Source of the DNA: Butyricimonas synergistica DSM 23225
GTDB lineage: Bacteria > Bacteroidota > Bacteroidia > Bacteroidales > Marinifilaceae
DNA: 64,000 nt
Assembly: GCF_000379665.1 (NCBI RefSeq)
Contig: NZ_KB903359.1
Span: 33,997-97,996 of the forward strand
Direction of reading: 5' to 3'
Shown here: piece by piece, positions 54,594 through 62,865 of the stretch
How the letters are laid out: each line of letters begins with the position of its first letter
Numbering within the stretch: the first letter of the stretch is position 1
The notes under the pieces: generated by a model
The model's input: the letters and a program-made list of their open reading frames with translations, nothing else
The model's database searches: none
What the model was told of the DNA's origin: nothing
Made by a program: the position numbers and the translations under genes

Positions 54594-54934
54594 AATTCTT
54601 CTTTTACCAGATAATCATACCTCATGGCTTTCATCCCGCGGGCAGGTAAAGCCTTGATGCTTATATGCTGTATTCCCTTTCCGTAATCCTGTATCGTAAT
54701 TTCCACCGTTCCCCAATCGTGTTCCCGGGAGTAATTACCCGGTAGATGACGTCCGTCCCCGTATTCCCGGCGCCACTGCCGCAATGCCAATTCCATAGCC
54801 ACGCTTTCCGACGGATCGCTCTCTCTCAGCGTTACCCGGGTCAGCATCTCCATGGTAATCGCGAAACTCACCAACAGAATGATAGACGCCACCACACACT
54901 CGATCAACGAAGACGCCTTGAATGCTTTATTCAT
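54590..54934 (-). CDS. Minor pseudopilin, GspI-like
   Basis: 114 residues. M-N-K-A-F-K-A / S-S-L-I-E is a prepilin signal with Glu at +5 and Ala at -1, then a hydrophobic helix and a short domain ending K-A-M-R-Y-D-Y-L-V-K-E-E-L. The small size and the order K-I-J fit GspI. The ATG at 54934 overlaps the stop of the K-like gene (ATGA). Confidence 0.8.
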   Translation of the reverse strand: MNKAFKASSLIECVVASIILLVSFAITMEMLTRVTLRESDPSESVAMELALRQWRREYGDGRHLPGNYSREHDWGTVEITIQDYGKGIQHISIKALPARGMKAMRYDYLVKEEL

Positions 54935-56166
54935 TCCAGCCATTTCACCGTCCTCCTTTCGTAAGGTCCCTCCATCAACAAGGGATAAGCCAACCCCGGA
55001 TTCCCCGGTAAAACGGCATTATACAATATCCCGGCATAATATCCCTCCGGGGCAAAATAATAACATTCCCGGGCGTATAAACTCCCCGTCACCATCCCGT
55101 GCACTTCCGCAATACCGCCCACGAATACCAATCCCCGTACCCGTGAAGATTCCGGCTGCACGTACACCGCTCGTTTCCGCTCCCCGTCATCCGCATCGGC
55201 TTTCACGATTACATAACCATTCACCTCACAATGTTCCCCCAAGCGGACAAAACCTCCCTTTTCGCCTTCCCGCCACACGTGCAATCCAGACCCCGCCTTC
55301 AGGCAAACCCCGTCACCCAGCAATATCGAATCCCGGGCAAACACTTGAACACACCCCGAGAAACCGTCAGCGAACTCCACCCGTTGCCCCACGAGGATCA
55401 CGCCATCCAAACGAGCATCCTGCTCCACGAATAGCATCTCGGGAGCGTAAAGCACAACATGCCCCTTCACGCGCACGCCGGAAAGATATTCTCCCACCTC
55501 CGCCCGTGTAACCGGAGCATCAAAAGCACATTCCAACACGCCGCCATTGTCCAGCCATTCCCTTTCCCCTGTTCCGGCAAACAAGGACTCCACGACCTCC
55601 CGGCTCTCCGCATCCAACGTCGGGAAATCAGAACCACTCTCCTTGATTTGCTCTTTTTCCAACGGTTTACCCTGAAAAAATTCCGACCTTACCTGCGTGT
55701 AGGAAACCCCGTTACGAGGCAGATAAACATCTCCCTCCGCAAATGTTTTACCCGTTAACGAAAACGCCTGCCCATTCTCCGGTATATAAAGTGTCGCCCC
55801 CCGACCACTTTCTATACTTTTACCCATCAAGCGAATAGATTTCCGCTTGTTGTTCTTCACGCTTACCACCTCGTACATTCCCCACCGCACCCGTTCGTAA
55901 TACACCCTCGAGCACTCGTCCCCCTCGAACAGCAACACCGAACCGTCCTCCTCCCGGCGGGCATACAGCGTGCTGTCCTCCGCGTAAAGCAGGAATCCCG
56001 ACTCCACGTTCGCCAGGGTCTGCTCCTCCCGGTGATAAAGATAATACCGGGCAAGGTCGAAATTCCACAACTCGATCACCAGCAACACGCCGAGCAACAT
56101 GAGGGTACTCACCACCAAAACCGATGCTAACACCGAAGCGCCGAAACCACTCTTCCCGGTTTTCAT
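54931..56166 (-). CDS. Large minor pseudopilin, GspK-like, with repetitive beta domain
   Basis: 411 residues. M-K-T-G-K-S-G-F-G-A / S-V-L-A-S precedes a hydrophobic helix and lacks Glu at +5, as GspK proteins do. The rest does not look like the classical GspK helical domain. The region from about 230 to 400 has short alternating V-x-V/L-x-G steps (G-V-I-L-V-G-Q-R-V-E-F, V-Q-V-F-A-R-D-S-I-L-L-G, G-Y-V-I-V-K, G-L-V-F-V-G-G-I-A-E-V-H-G) typical of bactofilin-like or parallel beta-helix folds. It may cap the pseudopilus tip and bind substrate (inference). Confidence 0.72.
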   Translation of the reverse strand: MKTGKSGFGASVLASVLVVSTLMLLGVLLVIELWNFDLARYYLYHREEQTLANVESGFLLYAEDSTLYARREEDGSVLLFEGDECSRVYYERVRWGMYEVVSVKNNKRKSIRLMGKSIESGRGATLYIPENGQAFSLTGKTFAEGDVYLPRNGVSYTQVRSEFFQGKPLEKEQIKESGSDFPTLDAESREVVESLFAGTGEREWLDNGGVLECAFDAPVTRAEVGEYLSGVRVKGHVVLYAPEMLFVEQDARLDGVILVGQRVEFADGFSGCVQVFARDSILLGDGVCLKAGSGLHVWREGEKGGFVRLGEHCEVNGYVIVKADADDGERKRAVYVQPESSRVRGLVFVGGIAEVHGMVTGSLYARECYYFAPEGYYAGILYNAVLPGNPGLAYPLLMEGPYERRTVKWLE

Positions 56167-56630
56167 AAGCCTATCTTAAGCGTGTATATTCTCTTGCCTT
56201 TTCGCAACCGGACGGAATCCGCGTACACCTTTTCCACCCGATAATCGTCAATATGCTTTACACTTGCCGCGATCAAACGGGTTTCCCCTCCCGATTCGAC
56301 CAACCAATAATCCTTTTTTCTTTTCCGTATCTTTCCGGCAAACCGGAAAGCGGGAGGATTTTCCGGTTCTTCCGCAACGACCGCCTGATTATTTTTCGCG
56401 ACAACTTTTTTCTCCTGGACACGACGCACCGTCCCCAAAAAAGGATCCCGGTAATCCAACCGTAACGTGTCCGGCAATTTATCTGCCACCACCCGCTTTT
56501 TACCGACAGCCGCAGTTTGCACCGCCCCCTCCCCGCTAAATGCCACTACCCGGTAAATAATAATACCCCATATGGCCACCACCGCAACAAGTAATATCAC
56601 GACGATCCTCTTGTCCTTCAACGCTTTCAT
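56163..56630 (-). CDS. GspC/PilP-like inner-membrane protein
   Basis: 155 residues: cytoplasmic start, one transmembrane helix (about 8-30), linker, then Y-R-D-P-F-L-G (Asp62-Phe64), the D-P-F motif typical of the GspC/PilP homology region, and a small beta domain. Such proteins connect the inner-membrane platform to the secretin. The start overlaps the lipoprotein stop by 4 bp and its end overlaps the K-like gene by 4 bp. Confidence 0.72.
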   Translation of the reverse strand: MKALKDKRIVVILLVAVVAIWGIIIYRVVAFSGEGAVQTAAVGKKRVVADKLPDTLRLDYRDPFLGTVRRVQEKKVVAKNNQAVVAEEPENPPAFRFAGKIRKRKKDYWLVESGGETRLIAASVKHIDDYRVEKVYADSVRLRKGKRIYTLKIGL

Positions 56631-57013
56631 GGCTCTTCAGTTGGTTCTTCTTCCGTGTCATCCAGCACGGTAAACACCCGCCGGGAATACTCTCCCTCGT
56701 AAGCGGAATTCTCCGGTCGTACAGCCCAGGCATACTCTCCCGGTTCCAAAGTACACGTGTAACGATAATCCGCTACCAAAGTATCCAACACGTACAACTC
56801 CGTGCGCTCGAAAGAAGGCGACACGATCACCAAACGGTATCCCGTGGCTCCATCCCGTTCTTCCCACACGAAAGTCAACGTCCGATGTATCGTCTCCACG
56901 CTATCCGCCGGAGCCAGAAGTCCTACCTCCTTTTCCGAAATATCTTTCTCAAACACATCCCGGCACCCCAACACGATAAACACAATAAATAATATAATCC
57001 AAAACTGTTTCAT
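56627..57013 (-). CDS. Secretion-operon lipoprotein with fibronectin-III-like domain
   Basis: 128 residues from ATG 57013, lipobox I-V-L-G-C (Cys17). One beta-sandwich-like domain follows, with L-T-F-V-W-E-E-R-D-G-A-T-G-Y-R-L-V-I-V and G-E-Y-A-W-A-V-R-P-E-N, a pattern of fibronectin type III or Reelin-like domains. A Glu/Thr-rich tail ends the protein. Its place inside the secretion operon, with 4-bp coupling to the GspC-like gene, suggests an outer-membrane accessory such as a secretin pilotin. It resembles no pilotin I know. Confidence 0.7.
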   Translation of the reverse strand: MKQFWIILFIVFIVLGCRDVFEKDISEKEVGLLAPADSVETIHRTLTFVWEERDGATGYRLVIVSPSFERTELYVLDTLVADYRYTCTLEPGEYAWAVRPENSAYEGEYSRRVFTVLDDTEEEPTEEP

Positions 57014-57047
57014 ATCTCCACTTTTTATCATTTTCAATTCTCCATTT

Positions 57048-57554
57048 TCAATTTTTAATTGTCAGTTGTTGTATTACCAGCGTCATCCGTAACTGCCGTT
57101 CTTTCTTTGCCCGGTCACGAAACAACCGGAATCCGGTAGAAACGATTCGTCCCAATCCCTCCGCCGATTCCACGTGATGCATCACCTGAAGCAGAGAAAC
57201 AAAACTACCGGACAACACAAGTTCCCCCGTGTACACCCGCAACCGCCCTTCTTCCCGTGTCAAGTAAGGAGTATACTTCACGATCTTTACCCCGTTATTC
57301 TCCACGCTTTCCTCTATGCGTTGCAAAATAACCCCGTTGTTCAATACCTGTTTGCCAGTCACCTCGTTTCCCGGCAAACGGGTCGTACTCCCGGACTCAC
57401 TTGCAGACAAACGATCGATCGTCGCTTGCCGAGCTCTACACTCCCGCCAAATCCCCACGGTTTGACGGAAACCGAAAAACCAAGCTACCAAGGGAACCAT
57501 TACAATCATACCGACCAGTTTTAACAAACCTCGATGTTCATTCCACGCTCTCAT
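57048..57554 (-). CDS. GspM/PilO-like membrane protein
   Basis: 168 residues: short basic cytoplasmic start, one transmembrane helix (about 13-30), coiled-coil-like stretch, then a ferredoxin-like fold region (L-R-V-Y-T-G-E-L-V-L-S-G-S-F-V-S-L-L-Q-V-M-H-H-V-E) as in GspM/PilO. It is expected to pair with the GspL/PilN-like protein, whose stop it overlaps by 4 bp. Its 3' flank holds a short AT-rich boundary repeat. Confidence 0.75.
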   Translation of the reverse strand: MRAWNEHRGLLKLVGMIVMVPLVAWFFGFRQTVGIWRECRARQATIDRLSASESGSTTRLPGNEVTGKQVLNNGVILQRIEESVENNGVKIVKYTPYLTREEGRLRVYTGELVLSGSFVSLLQVMHHVESAEGLGRIVSTGFRLFRDRAKKERQLRMTLVIQQLTIKN

Positions 57555-58564
57555 AGGTCTATCAATATTTTAAAATGAAACAATCCCGTCTCCCGGTCTT
57601 TATCCAAAGAAAGCAACTTCACCTCCCGGGCAAAGTCCAACTTTGCCAAAGCCCCCGTGAATACAGTCACCTCCCCGGAGTCGGCAGTCTCTCCCGACAA
57701 CTCGATATACCCCTCCCGCAACACGAGAGGTTTTCCCTCCTCTATCGTCTTCAACAAAGGATTCACGTTCAAAGTCTCCAAATTCACTTTCGGGGGGACA
57801 ACCGCGGCAATCCGATCGAGTACGGCACAATAATGTTCCGTACCGTTACCCTTGAATTCCCGAATCACACGCTCCATTTCACGGGATAATTTCTCCCGAT
57901 CCGACACATCCCGTTCTAAAGCGAACATCTCTGCCTGCTGGCCGGCATATCTCTCCCGAACAGAAGAATTCCACAAATAATTCACCAACAATAACCCCAG
58001 CAAGCAACACAGCATCACGAATTTTATCTTACCGGCAACCAATCCCGCCAACAAGTCCCCACGTGTACCCCCGTGTAGCAAATGCCGCCAACCGGCTTTT
58101 GTCCCGTAGAAACGTTCCGCTAAAAACAAGGCAACTTCTTCCGGTTTATCCGAACTCTCGCTTTCCACTTGCATTTCCAACACGGGCACCCGGTCACGGC
58201 GTAATACTTCCTCCAACGCCTCAATCCGATCCCACCGGGTAAAATTCAACACGACTTCTCCCCCTTCACCCGACGAGGACGAATGTATCAAATCCCCGTT
58301 TCCCGTCACCCGCTCCATTCCCTCCGTATCATCCGCCAGAAAAACTTTCCGGATCACCCCGTATCCCGAGATTTCCAACAATGTCGGCTCTTTCAGTTTC
58401 ATATTCCCCAACTCCTCTATTTCCACATCCGGCACGACTCGTTCCACTTGAATTTTACCCTTCTCCCGGACAATATGCACGATATCAGCCCGTGCCGTCC
58501 CATCCTGCTGCAACCGGGCAAGAACCACGACAACTCGCTTAAAAACAAACTCTAGCCACCCCAT
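57551..58564 (-). CDS. GspL/PilN-like inner-membrane assembly protein
   Basis: 337 residues from ATG 58564 (M-G-W-L-E-F-V-F-K-R). The cytoplasmic N-terminal part (about 1-175) is where GspL keeps its actin-like domain for binding GspE. One transmembrane helix (about 180-198), a coiled coil and a periplasmic ferredoxin-like domain follow (Y-I-E-L-S-G-E-T-A-D-S-G-E-V-T-V-F). Sequence similarity to named families is weak. The assignment rests on topology and on its place between secretin and GspM/PilO-like genes. Confidence 0.72.
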   Translation of the reverse strand: MGWLEFVFKRVVVVLARLQQDGTARADIVHIVREKGKIQVERVVPDVEIEELGNMKLKEPTLLEISGYGVIRKVFLADDTEGMERVTGNGDLIHSSSSGEGGEVVLNFTRWDRIEALEEVLRRDRVPVLEMQVESESSDKPEEVALFLAERFYGTKAGWRHLLHGGTRGDLLAGLVAGKIKFVMLCCLLGLLLVNYLWNSSVRERYAGQQAEMFALERDVSDREKLSREMERVIREFKGNGTEHYCAVLDRIAAVVPPKVNLETLNVNPLLKTIEEGKPLVLREGYIELSGETADSGEVTVFTGALAKLDFAREVKLLSLDKDRETGLFHFKILIDL

Positions 58565-58589
58565 ATTACAATCTTTTTTAATCACAGAA

Positions 58590-60506
58590 TCAATAAATGA
58601 CTTGCGGTTTTATAAACACGTTCAACTTCTGGTCTACCTTGTTATTTTTGGTTTTCCCAAACAACCATTTCAACACGGGAACCCGGGCTATAAAAGGCAA
58701 ACCACTGGAAGACTTCTCCCTCGTGTTATTATCAATTCCCCCGAGCAACACCATTTCCCCGTCACGCACCTGTATCTGCGACTCGAAACTACGGGTCACC
58801 GATCCGGGAGGAGCCTCTTCATCCACTTTCCCTTCCCGTTCAGTAAACTGGCTCTGCTCGATCTTCACGTTCAACGTGATCTTCCCGTCCTTGCTCACGA
58901 AAGGAACAATCTCCAGGCTCAAATTAGCCTCCACCTCTTTCCACGTGTAAGACTCCGAGGGAACGGGTGTCTGCGAACCGTAATAATTCGTCTGCACCTC
59001 CTTGTAATATTTCTTCTCCCCGCTTTTCAACTTTGCCTCGTGACCGTTCAAGGTGGACAACTTCGGGGTAGACCTCAACTCTATATTCCCGGCAGCCTCC
59101 AAAGCTTGCAAATTCATATAGAAATTGGGCGTTACTTTCCCCAGGTTGATCGAACCGAACCCGTTGAAACTATTAATCAACCGATTAATCGAAGTTGCAG
59201 ACAGAGACATCTCCATCCCCGGGCTGAACGTTCCCGAGGTCTTTGCCGGGCCATCCTTCCCGATTCCCGCTTCAATCCCGACCTCGTGCAACACGCTCTT
59301 TTTGCTATCCACGATCAGTACTTCTATCGTCACGAGCGGAATACTTTGGTCTATCGACTCCAAAAAGGATTCCACCTGTTCCACCTGCCGACTGCTTCCA
59401 CTCGCTATAATGCTGTTCTGTTCCGCGAAAACCTGCACTTGTGTCCCGGTCTTCAATGCCGCGGGAATCAAATCGACCACCTTATCTACCGTACGGTAAC
59501 GTAACGGGATAACCCGTGTTGTAAGCAGCGATTTATCTTTCGCCGTGGAACCGAACACGTATATTCCCCCTTCTACCTGATAAGTAAACGGAGTTCCCGC
59601 GAACAACACGTTCAGCAACGTACGTGCATCCACATCTTTCACGAATATGGAAGTCTGTTGATCGAGCGACGTCAGGAACAATCGGCTCATTTTCAAAAGC
59701 TCACAAACCTCCAGCACGATATCATGAATATTTCCGCTGTTCACCGCCACGGTAATCCTTCCCGTGCTATCCACCCGAATCTGGTCGGGAGCAAAACTCC
59801 TTCTCCGAGCGTAAGAAGGAAACGCCGCCGGGGTATTCCCCGCCTGTGGTGGAGGAGCTAACAATGCCCATCCTCCTGATTTCGTTTGCTCGATTTCCAG
59901 CCCGTTCACCGATGCCAAAGTGCGTATCGCCTCGTCAACAGGCAATCCGGCTGCAAACCCGGAAAGCCGAGTCGTGTACAACGCACGGGGTACGGTTACA
60001 TTTATCCCTGTCAATGCGGTAATTCGTTTCACCACCTTCACCAAGTCGTCATCCAGCAAATCATAACACAACTTCGTTCCCGTGCTGTCTATTTCCACTT
60101 GCACCTCCCGGGGAGGCGCTACAACCGGGATCGGTTCACTCAACACGACAATATTTCCCACCACGTCCAATTCCAGATTATACTCTTTACACAAAAACTC
60201 CAACAAATCGACCAACCTTGAACGGTTAAAATTACAGGTTACCATACGTCCCTCGTCCACCTTCACGCACAGGTTCACCTCGTGTACCCGGGCAATATTA
60301 CGCAGCAATTCCCCCAGCGACAAGCGTCCTACCGACAAATCGATCTCCGTGAAATAAGCACTGTCCAACGCCGCCGCCCGTTCCAACCTATTCCGTATCG
60401 AATCCATACTCACTCCCGGTACACCCGTCTGTCCCCGCACGTTTCCCCATCCCAAGAATAACAGTCCTAACATCAAAATCACATTCCATTTCATAATAGA
60501 CATCAT
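58590..60506 (-). CDS. gspD: Secretin (GspD-like outer-membrane channel)
   Basis: About 638 residues. A signal peptide (cleavage near R-G-Q) is followed by an STN/N0-like domain (about 40-110) and a second small domain, then N-type domains (about 250-390) and a C-terminal secretin domain with L-R-S-T-P-K-L-S-T-L-N-G-H-E-A, V-L-L-G-G and S-S-S-G-L-P-F-I-A-R-V-P-V-L-K-W-L-F-G. It forms the outer-membrane pore of the machine. The ATG at 60506 is preferred, because the upstream in-frame ATG at 60533 lies inside an intergenic boundary repeat. Confidence 0.93.
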   Translation of the reverse strand: MMSIMKWNVILMLGLLFLGWGNVRGQTGVPGVSMDSIRNRLERAAALDSAYFTEIDLSVGRLSLGELLRNIARVHEVNLCVKVDEGRMVTCNFNRSRLVDLLEFLCKEYNLELDVVGNIVVLSEPIPVVAPPREVQVEIDSTGTKLCYDLLDDDLVKVVKRITALTGINVTVPRALYTTRLSGFAAGLPVDEAIRTLASVNGLEIEQTKSGGWALLAPPPQAGNTPAAFPSYARRRSFAPDQIRVDSTGRITVAVNSGNIHDIVLEVCELLKMSRLFLTSLDQQTSIFVKDVDARTLLNVLFAGTPFTYQVEGGIYVFGSTAKDKSLLTTRVIPLRYRTVDKVVDLIPAALKTGTQVQVFAEQNSIIASGSSRQVEQVESFLESIDQSIPLVTIEVLIVDSKKSVLHEVGIEAGIGKDGPAKTSGTFSPGMEMSLSATSINRLINSFNGFGSINLGKVTPNFYMNLQALEAAGNIELRSTPKLSTLNGHEAKLKSGEKKYYKEVQTNYYGSQTPVPSESYTWKEVEANLSLEIVPFVSKDGKITLNVKIEQSQFTEREGKVDEEAPPGSVTRSFESQIQVRDGEMVLLGGIDNNTREKSSSGLPFIARVPVLKWLFGKTKNNKVDQKLNVFIKPQVIY

Positions 60507-60533
60507 ATTTCGTGATAAATTCTCCATTTTCAA

Positions 60534-61943
60534 TTATATAAACGGCAGTACCTCCTCCAACGACGTTTTCCCCTCCTCCAACAACTCCATCGCCGAATCG
60601 CCCAACGTGCGGATATGCCTTTCCTCGAGCAAATGCCCCACGTCACTCCGGGCTTCCCGAATAGCTTTCGCCAACTCCTCATCCACGGGTATCACCTCGT
60701 AAATTGCCTTCCGCCCGCTATACCCCGTGTAGTAGCAACTCTCGCAACCTACCGCTTTATGTAAATTTGCACCCTTGAAATTCTTTCCCAATTGTCTCCT
60801 CGTCCGCTCGTCCGCCTCCACCTTCTGTTTACACTCGGGACAAAGCAAACGCACCAGACGTTGCGCCATACACAAAACCAACGTATCGGAGATCAAGTAA
60901 GGATGTACCCCCATATCGATCAACCGGGAAACACTTCCCCAGGCACTATTCGTGTGTATCGTGGATAGAATCAGATGTCCCGTCAACGAACTGCGGATAG
61001 CCATCTGAGCCGTATCCGCATCCCGAATCTCTCCCAGCATAATCACGTCCGGATCCTGCCGTAAAAACGTACGCAAGGCACTCGTGAACGTCAACCCGAT
61101 TTCCTCTTTCAGTTGCACCTGATTGATTCCCTCCAAAGTATACTCCACGGGATCCTCTATCGTGAGAATATTGCTCGTGATACTATTCAACAGGCGAAGC
61201 GTGGCATACAACGTAGTACTTTTCCCCGAACCCGTGGGACCACTGATCAACACCAACCCGTGCGGGTGGCGGATAGCCTCCAGGTATGCCTCCAACTGTT
61301 CCCGGCTAAACCCCAGATTTTCCAGTTCAAGCAATTCCACCTGCCGGGTCAACAGGCGCATCACCACCTTCTCCCCGTGTATCGTCGGCAATGAAGAAAC
61401 CCGCACGTCAAAACGAGCCCCTCCCGAATCATGCAAAATACGCCCGTCCTGAGGTAAGCGCTTCTCCGAAATATCCAAATTCGCCAAAATCTTCACCTGA
61501 TTCACCAGTGCGGCATAATTTCCCTTCTCCACCACGTGCCGCTCCAACAACTTCCCGTCAATACGAAAACGCACCCGGCACCTTCCCTCGTATGATTCCA
61601 AATGAATATCACTCGCGTGCTCCCGGTGTGCCTCCTCGATCAACCCGTGCAAAAAACCTTTTCCCCCGGCAAATGTCGTATTCATTTCCTTGCCCCCACG
61701 TTGCCCCTGACGGTAACAACGCCCGAGCAAACGGGCAAATTCCCCCCCGGGCAAAGGGACGACTTTCAAACGCCTCCCCGTCAACACTTCCACCTCCGTA
61801 ATCGTATGCTCGTAATCCGCTTCCTTCTCCCCATAGACATAGAGTTCATCTCCCTTCACCTCGAAAGGAATCAGGCGATACTCCCGGGCCTCCCTGGAGG
61901 TAAACACCTCCAAAGCCTCCGTGGCAACAACAATTTCTTTCAT
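60534..61943 (-). CDS. gspE: Type II secretion ATPase GspE/PilB-like
   Basis: About 469 residues from ATG 61943. A short N-terminal domain precedes the ATPase core: Walker A G-P-T-G-S-G-K-S-T, Asp box T-I-E-D-P-V-E-Y, Walker B L-G-E-I-R-D and His box T-I-H-T-N-S-A. The tetracysteine zinc site C-P-E-C ... C-E-S-C is present, as in GspE and PilB. It powers pseudopilus assembly. It overlaps the prepilin peptidase gene by 4 bp (ATGA). The longer frame to 62135 is antisense-like extension inside that gene and is rejected. Confidence 0.95.
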   Translation of the reverse strand: MKEIVVATEALEVFTSREAREYRLIPFEVKGDELYVYGEKEADYEHTITEVEVLTGRRLKVVPLPGGEFARLLGRCYRQGQRGGKEMNTTFAGGKGFLHGLIEEAHREHASDIHLESYEGRCRVRFRIDGKLLERHVVEKGNYAALVNQVKILANLDISEKRLPQDGRILHDSGGARFDVRVSSLPTIHGEKVVMRLLTRQVELLELENLGFSREQLEAYLEAIRHPHGLVLISGPTGSGKSTTLYATLRLLNSITSNILTIEDPVEYTLEGINQVQLKEEIGLTFTSALRTFLRQDPDVIMLGEIRDADTAQMAIRSSLTGHLILSTIHTNSAWGSVSRLIDMGVHPYLISDTLVLCMAQRLVRLLCPECKQKVEADERTRRQLGKNFKGANLHKAVGCESCYYTGYSGRKAIYEVIPVDEELAKAIREARSDVGHLLEERHIRTLGDSAMELLEEGKTSLEEVLPFI

Positions 61944-62413
61944 AACTCCATCAATCGATAAATTAAACGATATACCACATAACACGCGTAACACACTCCT
62001 ACCGTAGACACTAAAGGAATCCCCCGAACAACCTCTTTCCCACACGAACGGATCGCCCACCACAGCAACGTCAACGTGAAAGCAGCTACCAAAAACAACG
62101 TGTATTCCCTCCACCCGAAAGAGGGCGTCAGGCAAAGCAAAAACAACACGTCACCCATCCCCAGATACTCCCGGAACAGATTAGCCTTCCTACCATACCT
62201 CACGACAAGATACAAACCCACCCCGCACATCAAGAAAAGCAGAACACCCACGCCGCCCATCACCCGTGATAGACATACCTTTCCCCCGTGCATCCAACAA
62301 CTGCCTGCCACGGTCAAGACCCCGAAAAACAGTAGAGGATACAAGCGAATCACCCGTTCCCTGAAATCCGAACGGATCATCCAGGCTAACGGAATAAATG
62401 CCAACAACTCCAT
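61940..62413 (-). CDS. Small prepilin peptidase (A24 aspartic protease)
   Basis: 157 residues from ATG 62413 with about six membrane helices. The two catalytic aspartates are expected in I-R-S-D-F-R-E-R-V-I (about residue 16) and G-M-G-D-V-L-F (about 88). The N-terminal methyltransferase domain of classical PilD/GspO is absent, so it probably cleaves but does not methylate its substrates. It lies directly between the major pseudopilin and GspE genes, so it is likely dedicated to this operon. Confidence 0.85.
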   Translation of the reverse strand: MELLAFIPLAWMIRSDFRERVIRLYPLLFFGVLTVAGSCWMHGGKVCLSRVMGGVGVLLFLMCGVGLYLVVRYGRKANLFREYLGMGDVLFLLCLTPSFGWREYTLFLVAAFTLTLLWWAIRSCGKEVVRGIPLVSTVGVCYACYVVYRLIYRLMEL

Positions 62414-62421
62414 CGGGGAAT

Positions 62422-62865
62422 CTAATCTTTGGTTACTTCTTTCAGCTCCTTGTCTTGATTGATCTCCCACACGTTATACTCCCCGTCACCGTCAAAATCG
62501 ACCACAGCCGTCGCTCTCGCCCGAAATCCCTTCTCGTTCGCTTCAATAATCTCGATCTTGTAATTGGCATTTCCCCCGTCCGTGGACAACTTGGCTTGCT
62601 CGAAGCCCAATTCCACCAACGAAGTAGAATAACGGGAATGCGTGTAAAAATTGCTTTTCTGCAACGTGTGTAGAAACACCAGCTGCTGCTGTGCCTCCGT
62701 ACTTTTTGCCTTCGAGATCAAAGGCATCAGGTTAGGCAACGCTATTAACACTAGGATACCGATAATAACCAGTACCACCAATAATTCCGGCAAAGAAAAA
62801 GCCGCAAAAGACTTGTTTCCCAGATCACGCCGTTTTCGTCCCAGTAATTTTTGAATCGTTCTCAT
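62422..62865 (-). CDS. gspG: Major pseudopilin, GspG-like
   Basis: 147 residues from ATG 62865. The prepilin signal K-S-F-A-A / F-S-L-P-E-L-L-V-V-L-V-I-I-G-I-L has Glu at +5 and Ala at -1. A long hydrophobic helix leads into a C-terminal domain with D-F-D-G-D-G-E-Y-N-V-W, an acidic loop like the calcium-binding end of GspG. First gene of the operon, so it is the most highly expressed component expected. The longer frame from 62913 adds a non-prepilin leader and is rejected. Confidence 0.9.
   Translation of the reverse strand: MRTIQKLLGRKRRDLGNKSFAAFSLPELLVVLVIIGILVLIALPNLMPLISKAKSTEAQQQLVFLHTLQKSNFYTHSRYSTSLVELGFEQAKLSTDGGNANYKIEIIEANEKGFRARATAVVDFDGDGEYNVWEINQDKELKEVTKD

Noticed and set aside
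61940..62135. Longer N-terminus for GspE starting at 62135
   Set aside because: The extra 64 residues are an out-of-frame reading of the prepilin peptidase gene; the ATGA overlap at 61940-61943 gives the natural start.
53018..62865. Type IV pilus operon instead of a type II secretion-like system
   Set aside because: No PilT-type retraction ATPase, no PilM as a separate protein and no obvious adhesin pilin were seen, while K/I/J-like minor pseudopilins in series and a single GspE favour the secretion type. A pilus-like role is not fully excluded.
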